Source: Leifsonia sp. 71-9 (GTDB lineage: Bacteria > Actinomycetota > Actinomycetes > Actinomycetales > Microbacteriaceae). Taken from it: DNA of 64,000 nucleotides. This document shows positions 57,883-64,000 of the stretch, piece after piece. How positions within the stretch are numbered: the first letter of the stretch is position 1; each line of letters starts with the position of its first letter. Under the pieces are notes generated by a model that had not been told where the DNA came from, searched no databases, and saw only the letters and a list, made by a program, of their open reading frames with translations. Location: contig NZ_MKVJ01000003.1 in NCBI RefSeq assembly GCF_001898805.1, forward strand, positions 1 through 64,000, in the 5' to 3' direction. The position numbers were made by a program, and so were the translations under genes.

Positions 57883-58844
57883 GCGGCATCATCCTCGTAG
57901 TGGACGAACTTCTTCTGGGCGGCGAACTGGATGCCCGTGATCACGAGGGTGATGACCAGCAGGATGATCGACGCGGCGGAGGCCGGGCCGAACTGGAACT
58001 TGCCGAAGCCCAGATCGTAGATGTGGTAGACGATGGTGCGGGTCGCGTTGTCCGGTCCCGCGTTCGCGGTGAGGATGAACACGGTGTCGAACGTCTGCAG
58101 CGAGCTGATGAAGGCGATCACCGTCGAGAAGAAGATGATCGGCGACAGCAGTGGCAGCCGCACGCGGAAGAACAGGGTGATCGCCCCGGCGCCGTCGAGC
58201 CGCGCGGCTTCGATCACGGCCGGTGAGATGTTCTGCAGGCCGGCCAGGAAGATGATCACGTTCAGGCCGACCGACGACCAGATGGTCACGATGCAGACGG
58301 CGATGAGCGCGAGGTGCGGGTCGCCCAGCCAGTCCGGCGGGGCGATGTGGAACACGTTCGCGATGAATCCGCTCAGCACGCCGTCCTTGCGGAACAGCTG
58401 CTGCCAGATCATCGCCACGGCGACCGACGAGGTGACGACGGGCGCGAAGAAGAGGATGAGATAGAGCGTGCGCGTCTTCAGCTTCTCCAGCGCGACCGCC
58501 AGCACCACGGCCAGGGCGAGGCCGATCGGCACGGTGATGAGGGCGATGAGGAGGGTGTTGACGATCGACCGGCCGAAGAGCGGGTCGCTCAGCTCGGTGC
58601 GGAAGTTGTCGAAGCCGACCCAGCTGAGATCGTTGAGGCCGTCCCACTGCGCGAACGCCAGCACGAGGCTCGCGATGAACGGCACGACCACGAACAGGGC
58701 CATCCCGAGCAGCTGCGGGCCCACGAACACGTAGCCCCACCGGCGGTCGCGACGCCGCCAGGCGGACTCCTTGCGGAGCCCGCCCGGCGTCGCGGGAGGG
58801 GTCTCGGCCTCGGGGGCGACCAGTGCTTCCCTGACTGCGCTCAC
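57879..58844 (-). CDS. Carbohydrate ABC transporter permease (MalF-like)
   Basis: A 321-residue permease with six membrane helices; a cytoplasmic N-terminus of about 30 residues. The EAA loop is LQNISPAVIEAARLDGAGAITLFFRVRLPLLSP (about 215-247). It follows the solute-binding protein gene by 10 bases and overlaps the second permease by 4. Confidence 0.93.
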   Translation of the reverse strand: MSAVREALVAPEAETPPATPGGLRKESAWRRRDRRWGYVFVGPQLLGMALFVVVPFIASLVLAFAQWDGLNDLSWVGFDNFRTELSDPLFGRSIVNTLLIALITVPIGLALAVVLAVALEKLKTRTLYLILFFAPVVTSSVAVAMIWQQLFRKDGVLSGFIANVFHIAPPDWLGDPHLALIAVCIVTIWSSVGLNVIIFLAGLQNISPAVIEAARLDGAGAITLFFRVRLPLLSPIIFFSTVIAFISSLQTFDTVFILTANAGPDNATRTIVYHIYDLGFGKFQFGPASAASIILLVITLVITGIQFAAQKKFVHYEDDAA

Positions 58845-58854
58845 GCTCGATGCC

Positions 58855-60150
58855 TCACTTGCCGCCGGTCTTGCTGGCGATCATCTTCGCGACCTCGTCC
58901 AGCGTCTCCTTCGTGGAGGCCTTGCCCTGGTAGAGCGCGAGCATCTTGTCGCTGATGTCGCTGGAGAGGCCGGGGACGGACGCCTCGGTGGCGTTGTCCT
59001 CGAAGCCGATGTCGCGCATGTCGAGCAGGGTCTGCGCGTGGGCGGGGTAGCCGTCCAGCACCACCGAGTCGGCGCCTGCGATCGACGGGACGGCGTTGCC
59101 GCCGCCCTTGAGGCGGAAGGTCTGGCCCTGGGCCGAGAGGAAGTTCGTCCAGAACTCGAACGCGGCGTCCTTGTTCTTGGTCTTCGCGTTGATGGCGAGG
59201 TAGCTGACGGCGACGCCGGTCGGGGCGGGCTTGCCGCTCGGGGTCGGCCACGGCGCCACGTCGTAGTTCTCGGGGTCGCCGGCGGCCTTGACGGTGCCGA
59301 TCGTGTAGCGGCCCTGCACGAAGAAGCCGGCCTTGTGCGTGACGAACACGCTGTCGGCGCCCGCGCCCTCCGGGAGGGTGTCGGCGACCACGAAGGTGCC
59401 GTCCTGGAAGTTCTTGGCCAGCACGTCCATCGCCTTCACGCTGGTCGGGTCGGTGTTGGCGACGAACTTCCCGGAGGAGTCGAACGCCGTCCCGCCCTGC
59501 GACGAGATCCAGCTGTAGTGGGTCGACCAGTAGTTCCAGAACATCGAGCCGGTGAGGCCCGCGTCGTGGAGCTTGGCGTTCATGTCGAGGAAAGCCTCCG
59601 TCGTCCACTTGCCCTCGGCGGCGAGCGTCGCCGGGTCCTCGGTGACGCCGGCCTTCTTCAGCGCCTCCTTGTCGTACCAGAGGGCGTCGGGGTTGGAGTC
59701 GTTGGGCGCCGCGTAGATCTCGTCGCCCTTCTTCGTGGCCCCGAACAGGCCCTGCGCGAAGTCCTCCGGCTTGGTCTTGCTGGCCGACGAGTTCATGAGC
59801 GACGTCAGCGGCATCAGCGCCTTCGAGTTGACGAACTGGCCGATCTTGTCGTCGCCGATGTAGAAGACGTCGGGGGCGGTGCCGGAGGCCAGCTGCGCGA
59901 GCAGCTTGGTGTGGTAGTCGCTGTAGTCGGCGACCGGCTGGAGCACGACCTTGATGTCGGGGTGCTCCTTCATGAACTGGGTGTCGAATTCCTTGTACCG
60001 GGTGAGTTCCTCCGGGGTGCCCCAGGTGGACCAGACGACGGTCTTGGATCCGCCGCCTCCCGAGCCGGAGCATGCGGCCATGCTGAGAGCCAGTGCGGCT
60101 GCCGCCGTGATGGCCAGCGCCCTTCTCACCGTTGAGTCGACGCGAGACAT
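58855..60150 (-). CDS. Carbohydrate ABC transporter solute-binding lipoprotein
   Basis: A 431-residue family 1 extracellular solute-binding protein with a lipoprotein signal (ALALSMAACSGSG, Cys near residue 27) and the fold signature EHPDIKVVLQPVADYSDYHTKLLAQLASGTAPDVFYIGDD. It captures the oligosaccharide for the two permeases. First gene of the operon SBP-permease-permease-glycosidase; its promoter holds operator 2. Start ATG 60150. Confidence 0.94.
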   Translation of the reverse strand: MSRVDSTVRRALAITAAAALALSMAACSGSGGGGSKTVVWSTWGTPEELTRYKEFDTQFMKEHPDIKVVLQPVADYSDYHTKLLAQLASGTAPDVFYIGDDKIGQFVNSKALMPLTSLMNSSASKTKPEDFAQGLFGATKKGDEIYAAPNDSNPDALWYDKEALKKAGVTEDPATLAAEGKWTTEAFLDMNAKLHDAGLTGSMFWNYWSTHYSWISSQGGTAFDSSGKFVANTDPTSVKAMDVLAKNFQDGTFVVADTLPEGAGADSVFVTHKAGFFVQGRYTIGTVKAAGDPENYDVAPWPTPSGKPAPTGVAVSYLAINAKTKNKDAAFEFWTNFLSAQGQTFRLKGGGNAVPSIAGADSVVLDGYPAHAQTLLDMRDIGFEDNATEASVPGLSSDISDKMLALYQGKASTKETLDEVAKMIASKTGGK

Positions 60151-60187
60151 GAGTACCTCGTTCCTTGAGAGTCTCTGCTGTGGTGGT

Positions 60188-60205
60188 CTGTATTCTGTAT
60201 ACAGT
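60188..60205. promoter_or_regulatory. GntR operator 2 at the SBP promoter
   Basis: CTGTAT-TCTGT-ATACAGT, the same sequence as operator 1 except for its first base. On the minus strand it covers -10 TATACA. It lies between the solute-binding protein and isochorismatase-like genes and could control both. Confidence 0.82.
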
Positions 60206-60224
60206 AGGCAGCGGAGCGACGCAA
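60196..60224 (-). promoter_or_regulatory. Promoter of the SBP-permease-glycosidase operon
   Basis: Minus strand: -35 TTGCGT (60219-60224), 17-base spacer, -10 TATACA (60196-60201), overlapped by operator 2. Confidence 0.65.
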
Positions 60225-60242
60225 GCTTTCAGCTGGGCGAGG

Positions 60243-60248
60243 TAGTTT
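60243..60248 (+). promoter_or_regulatory. Leaderless -10 box (TAGTTT) for the isochorismatase-like gene
   Basis: TAGTTT ends six bases before GTG 60255; no ribosome-binding site is visible. Confidence 0.6.
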
Positions 60249-60254
60249 ATACAT

Positions 60255-60845
60255 GTGAACGATCTCGTCATCGACCCGTCCCGTACCGCGCTGCTCCTCA
60301 TGGACCTGCAGCCCTCCATCCTCGCCTCCCTCCCCGACGCCGACGCCTTCCTCGCCGAGCTGCGCCGTGCGCGGGAGGCCGCCCGTGCCGCCGGCGTCAC
60401 CGTCGGCTACGTGCGCGTCGCGCTGTCCGAGGAGGACGCGTCCCGCGTCCCCGCCCACTCCCGATTCGTGACCGCCGCCGAGCGCGTGAGCGAGATCGGC
60501 CCCGACCACCCCGCCGTCTCGGTCGACCCGCGCATCGCGCCCGCCGAGGGGGAGATCGTGGTGCGCAAGTCGCGCTACGGCGCCTTCAGCACCACCGACC
60601 TCCACGAGCAGCTGCAGGCGCTCGGCATCGACACCCTCGTGCTCGCCGGCATCTCGACCAGCGGCGTCGTGCTGTCGACCGCGCGCGACGCGGTGGACAA
60701 GGACTACCGCCTCGTCGTGCTCTCCGACGGCACCTTCGACCGCGACCCGGAGGTGCACCGCGTCCTGACCGAGAAGGTCTACCCCGCCCAGCAGGCCGCC
60801 GTCGTCACCATCGACGAGCTGATCGCCGCCCTCCCCGCCGCCTGA
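60255..60845 (+). CDS. Isochorismatase-family hydrolase lacking the catalytic cysteine
   Basis: A 196-residue protein with the isochorismatase fold: Asp17 in LLLMDLQPS and Lys105 in VVRKSRYGAFSTTDL are in place. In the third motif, where cysteine hydrolases have a Cys (GVxTxxCVxxTA), it reads GISTSGVVLSTA with Gly137. True isochorismatases also lack this Cys, so it may catalyse Asp-dependent chemistry rather than amide cleavage. Its promoter faces that of the SBP operon across operator 2. Confidence 0.85.
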   Translation: MNDLVIDPSRTALLLMDLQPSILASLPDADAFLAELRRAREAARAAGVTVGYVRVALSEEDASRVPAHSRFVTAAERVSEIGPDHPAVSVDPRIAPAEGEIVVRKSRYGAFSTTDLHEQLQALGIDTLVLAGISTSGVVLSTARDAVDKDYRLVVLSDGTFDRDPEVHRVLTEKVYPAQQAAVVTIDELIAALPAA

Positions 60846-60949
60846 CCGAAGCCGCGACCGCGGATGTCGCCCGTGTCCACCGATCGGCGGACACGGGTGA
60901 CCACCGGCCGCCGGTGCCGCGCGCGGGCGCCCGAAGCGAGGCTGGGAGC

Positions 60950-62527
60950 ATGAAACCAGGATCCTCGTCGCGGCTGGCGCTCGCCGGCCTCATCCTCGCC
61001 GTCTCCATGACGACGATCGACCAGACGATCGTCGCCCTCTCCGCCCCCACCATCCAGCAGAACCTCGGGCTCAGCCACGACGGGATGCAGTGGGCGGTCA
61101 ACGTCTACCTGCTCGCCACCGCCGCGTTCTTCCTGCTCGGCGGCCGGATCGCCGACGTCGTCGGCCACAAGCGGATGGCCCTCATCGGCATCGCCGGCTT
61201 CGGCATCACCTCGCTGCTCTGCGGCCTGGCCCCGACCGGCGACCTCGCCGAGCCGTGGCTGGTCGCCGCCCGCGCCCTCCAGGGCATCAGCGGCGCCATC
61301 ATGTTCCCGGCCGCGATCGGCATCGTGGTCGAGGGCTTCGCCCGTGAGAGCCGCGGCCGCGCGATGGCGATCTTCTTCGCCATCACCGGTGCGATGACCG
61401 CCCTCGGCCCGATCGCCGGCGGCTACCTCACGCAGTGGACGTGGCGCGCGATCTTCTGGGTGAACGTGCCGATCGCCGTCGCCGCGTTCGTGATCGTCGC
61501 GATCGCCGCACGCCCCTCCGCCCCGCGCCGCGAGCGCATCGACTGGCTCGGCGCGCTGGTCGTCGCCGCCGGGATGGGCCTGATCGTCTTCGGCCTGCAG
61601 CAGGCGAGCCCGTGGGGCTGGGGCAGCCCGGCGGTCCTCGGCTCCCTCGTCGCCGGCGCCGCCCTGATCGTCGTGTTCGTGCTCCTCCAGCGCCGTGCCG
61701 CGCAGCCGCTCGTGCAGCTGGCTGCGTTCCGCGACCGCGGGTTCACGCTCTCCACGCTGGCGACGCTGTTCTCGTCGGTCGCGTTCATCGCCACGTTCTT
61801 CTTCCTCAGCGTGTACGGGCAGGTGTCGCTCGGTCTCTCCGCCGGCCTCACCGGGGTGCTCTTCCTCAAGTTCTTCATCGGCTTCGTCGTCGCGAGCCGG
61901 GTCGGCTCGGTGCGGTTCGACAAGTACGGCGCCCGTGGTGTCGTCCTGGTCGGCGGCCTGATCGGGGCGATCGGCTTCGCCTGGCTCGCGCTGAAGGCGA
62001 CCGACCTCGACTTCAACGCCGAATCGTTCTTCAACCAGCAGACCTGGCCCATCGCGATCGCGGGCGCCGGCATCGGCCTGATGTTCTCGGCGGTCTCGAC
62101 GGATGCGGTGAACCGCGCGATCGGCGCCAGCTACGGCGAGGTGACGGCCATCTCGCAGACGATGAAGAACTTCGGCGGCGCGCTCGGCCTGGCCGTGTTC
62201 ACGACCATCGTCACCTCCCGGCTCACCGACCTGCTCACCGCGTCGTTCGAGAAGATCGGCGGCACCGCAGCGGACGCGCAGAGTGCGGTCGACCGCATCA
62301 GCGGCGCCTCGGGAGACGGCGGCTCGCTCGCGAAGCTGCCGACCGCCGTGCGCGACCAGATCATGCACGCCGTGGCCTCCGACTACGCCGGAGCCGTGCA
62401 GTGGGCGTTCTGGGGCATGGCCGGCGCGATGCTGATCGTCGCCGTCATCGGGGTGTTCTACCCGGCCGGCCGCACCTCGGTCGCGGAGGCCTCCGCCGCT
62501 CAGCCGGAGCGAGCGGCTACAGTCTGA
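60950..62527 (+). CDS. MFS drug/proton antiporter, DHA2 (EmrB/QacA) type
   Basis: A 525-residue transporter with 14 predicted membrane helices. DHA2 motifs are seen: MTTIDQTIVALSAPTIQQNLG in TM1, GRIADVVGHKRM after TM2 and AITGAMTALGPIAGGYLTQ in TM5. It exports drugs or metabolites. ATG 60950 is chosen: GAGGCT ends six bases before it (a weak leaderless box) and CTGGGAG could also be a ribosome-binding site. Two bases before the kinase GTG. Confidence 0.9.
   Translation: MKPGSSSRLALAGLILAVSMTTIDQTIVALSAPTIQQNLGLSHDGMQWAVNVYLLATAAFFLLGGRIADVVGHKRMALIGIAGFGITSLLCGLAPTGDLAEPWLVAARALQGISGAIMFPAAIGIVVEGFARESRGRAMAIFFAITGAMTALGPIAGGYLTQWTWRAIFWVNVPIAVAAFVIVAIAARPSAPRRERIDWLGALVVAAGMGLIVFGLQQASPWGWGSPAVLGSLVAGAALIVVFVLLQRRAAQPLVQLAAFRDRGFTLSTLATLFSSVAFIATFFFLSVYGQVSLGLSAGLTGVLFLKFFIGFVVASRVGSVRFDKYGARGVVLVGGLIGAIGFAWLALKATDLDFNAESFFNQQTWPIAIAGAGIGLMFSAVSTDAVNRAIGASYGEVTAISQTMKNFGGALGLAVFTTIVTSRLTDLLTASFEKIGGTAADAQSAVDRISGASGDGGSLAKLPTAVRDQIMHAVASDYAGAVQWAFWGMAGAMLIVAVIGVFYPAGRTSVAEASAAQPERAATV
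62518..62523 (+). promoter_or_regulatory. Leaderless -10 box (TACAGT) for the sensor kinase gene
   Basis: TACAGT ends six bases before GTG 62530 and overlaps the end of the MFS gene. Confidence 0.6.
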
Positions 62528-62529
62528 CC

Positions 62530-63780
62530 GTGCAACAGCAGCGCAGCACCGACAGCGAGTTCCTCGAGTTCCGGGCCTGGCTCGTCTACTCGGCCGCGGC
62601 CACGGTCGCCACCGTCGTGATCATCCTGGCGAACCCGTACACCGGGCTCGTCAAGTCGATCGCGTCGGCGGCGATCGTGCTCGCGCTGCTCCCGCTGTTC
62701 TGGTCGGTGGTGCGTCGCGGCTCCGTGCCGGACGACTCGCCCCGCTCGATCGTCTACTGCCTCGTCGCGACCGCCGCCTACCTGGTCGCGCTCTCCCTGA
62801 GCGACTGGGCGAACGTCGCCCTGTTCGTCCTGTCGCCGCAGTTCTTCCTGCTGCTGTCGTTCTACCCCGCGGCCATCGCGATCGTCCTGGTCAATGCGGG
62901 AGGGGTCGTGGTGCGCTGGGCGATCGGCGACATCCCGCCCGTCTCGATCGTCGACGTCTCCGGGATGACGCTGCTGCTCATCGCCTTCTCGATCTTCTTC
63001 GGCCACCGCGTCGCCGCCGTCAGCAAGCAGAGCGCCGAGCGCGGCCGGCTCATCGACCGGCTGCGGCAGCAGCAGAACGAGATCGCGCAGCTCTCCGAGC
63101 AGCAGGGCGCGGCGGCCGAGCGGGAGCGCATCGCCCGCGAGATGCACGACACCCTCGCCCAGGGCTTCACGAGCATCGTCACGCTCGGGCACGCGGTGCA
63201 GGGCGAGCTCGACGCCGATCCCGCCGCCGCCCGCCGGCACGTGGAGCTGATGACCGAGACCGCGCAGGAGAACCTCCAGGAGTCCCGGCGCATCATCGCG
63301 GCCATGACGCCGGGGAGGCTGAACGGCTCGCCGCTGCCCGAGGTGCTCGAGCGGGTCGTCGCCCGCTTCGCGGAGGAGAGCGGCGTCAGCGCCGGCTTCG
63401 TCGTGGACGGGCGAGCGCGTCCGGCGCCGCCCGCCGTCGACGTGGTCGCCCTGCGGCTGCTGCAGGAGTCGCTCTCGAACGTGCGCAAGCACGCCGCGGC
63501 GCGCACCGTGGACGTCGAGCTCGCCTACCTGCCCGACGCGGTGCGCCTGCGCGTGACCGACGACGGGCGCGGGTTCGACCGCGACGCCCCGCGCGGAGGC
63601 TACGGGCTCGACGGGATGGCGGCGCGTGTCCGCGAGGCCGGCGGCCGGTTCACGGTCGAGTCGACGCCGGGCCTCGGCACCGGCATCACGGCGGAGCTGC
63701 CCGCCCCGGCCGTCACCGCGCCCGATCCCGCCGCGTCCGCGCCCACCGCGCCCAGCGCCCCCACCGAGGAGTCCGCATGA
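62530..63780 (+). CDS. Two-component sensor histidine kinase, HisKA_3 (NarL-partner) type
   Basis: A 416-residue kinase. Four or five N-terminal membrane helices (about 15-155) form an input without a large external domain. A short coiled coil follows, then the DHp with phospho-His in RIAREMHDTLAQGFTSIV (about residue 206) and a HATPase domain (LLQESLSNVRKHAAA, VTDDGRGFD, GYGLDGMAARVREAGGRFTVES). The tail is Pro/Ala-rich. Start GTG 62530, set by the leaderless -10. It overlaps the response regulator by 4 bases. Confidence 0.92.
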   Translation: MQQQRSTDSEFLEFRAWLVYSAAATVATVVIILANPYTGLVKSIASAAIVLALLPLFWSVVRRGSVPDDSPRSIVYCLVATAAYLVALSLSDWANVALFVLSPQFFLLLSFYPAAIAIVLVNAGGVVVRWAIGDIPPVSIVDVSGMTLLLIAFSIFFGHRVAAVSKQSAERGRLIDRLRQQQNEIAQLSEQQGAAAERERIAREMHDTLAQGFTSIVTLGHAVQGELDADPAAARRHVELMTETAQENLQESRRIIAAMTPGRLNGSPLPEVLERVVARFAEESGVSAGFVVDGRARPAPPAVDVVALRLLQESLSNVRKHAAARTVDVELAYLPDAVRLRVTDDGRGFDRDAPRGGYGLDGMAARVREAGGRFTVESTPGLGTGITAELPAPAVTAPDPAASAPTAPSAPTEESA

Positions 63781-64000
63781 TCCGCATCGTCCTGGCCGAC
63801 GACCACCCCGTCGTCCGCGAAGGCATCCGCGGGATGCTGACCGGGTACGACGACATCGACGTGGTCGGGCAGGCCGCCAGCGGCCCGGAGGCCGTCGACC
63901 TCGTCGCCGCGCTCCACCCCGACCTCGTGCTCATGGACCTGCGGATGCCGGGCGGCGACGGCGTCGCGGCGACCCGCGCGATCACGGCCTCCCATCCCGC
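63777..64000 (+). CDS. Response regulator, NarL-type, N-terminal part (cut by window end)
   Basis: The first ~74 residues of a receiver domain: acidic pocket IVLADDHPVV, phospho-acceptor Asp near residue 54 in DLVLMDLRMPGGDG. It begins at ATG 63777 within the kinase stop. The LuxR-type HTH expected from the partner kinase lies beyond the window. Confidence 0.93.
   Translation, partial: MIRIVLADDHPVVREGIRGMLTGYDDIDVVGQAASGPEAVDLVAALHPDLVLMDLRMPGGDGVAATRAITASHP

Noticed and set aside
1-64000. CRISPR arrays, insertion sequences, prophage or integrase genes
   Set aside because: No direct repeats with regular spacers, transposase, integrase or phage gene was found. The palindromes and short tandem repeats described are the only repetitive elements seen.

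Overview
The window is high-GC DNA with short intergenic gaps, many ATGA/GTGA gene overlaps and many GTG starts. A Cys-less S14, a DtxR/IdeR-type iron box, leaderless TANNNT promoters and a Gram-positive flagellar set (no L or P ring genes) point to a motile high-GC Actinobacterium. My best guess is the family Microbacteriaceae, Leifsonia-like; this is an inference from gene content, since no database search was possible.

Layout. 1-12.2 kb is a housekeeping block: the end of rpsN, an epoxide-hydrolase-like protein with a divergent WYL regulator, HU, a CopD-CtaG fusion, a PIF1-like helicase, an FHA protein, iron-regulated heme oxygenase, two paralogous anchored proteins, small membrane proteins, and a lipoprotein of the serine beta-lactamase fold that lacks its catalytic residues. 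12.2-30.5 kb is flagellar part 1: flgN-flgK-flgL-fliW on the minus strand; fliA, fliC, fliD-fliS-orf, and flgB-flgC-fliE-F-G-H-I-J-(NlpC/P60)-fliK-flgD-flgE on the plus strand. 30.5-35.9 kb is a non-flagellar island: a P-loop kinase, a lipoprotein, a CmtR-like metal sensor, a cation exchanger under a yybP-ykoY manganese riboswitch, DUF2000, AraC and a FetB-like permease. 36-47.3 kb is flagellar part 2: flbD-motA-motB (minus), fliM-fliN, then fliO-P-Q-R-flhB-flhA-orf and csrA, with one formylglycine-generating-enzyme-like gene lodged between fliN and fliO. 47.4-60.8 kb is a sugar locus: a GH42 beta-galactosidase translationally coupled to split glycine dehydrogenase genes (gcvPA, gcvPB), an AcoX/ATP-NAD-kinase-like gene and an SDR; a divergent GntR regulator; a second operon of solute-binding protein, two permeases and an MGH1-type glycosidase; and an isochorismatase-like protein. 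The window ends with an MFS exporter and a NarL-type two-component system, the response regulator being cut by the window edge.

Regulation. Six flagellar transcription units are preceded by one motif, CTAACG-N14-GCCGATAG, with exactly 14 bases between halves in every case. This is the FliA/sigma-28 promoter form, and it precedes both early (flgB, fliM, fliO) and late (fliC, flgN-K-L, mot) units, suggesting a one-tier regulon. CsrA and FliW are both encoded, and the fliC leader carries two candidate CsrA sites. The sugar locus has two nearly identical 18-19 bp operators overlapping the predicted -10 boxes of its two operons, presumably for the GntR protein. Seven genes have a -10 hexamer exactly six bases before the start codon, so leaderless transcription seems common. 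Several long near-perfect palindromes sit between genes, and one perfect 57-bp palindrome lies in frame inside the glycosidase gene.

The most novel-looking items are the GH42/gcvPA/gcvPB/AcoX/SDR operon, the single-tier sigma-28 regulon, the intragenic palindrome, and the repeat-rich DnaA-box-like region ahead of flgB.
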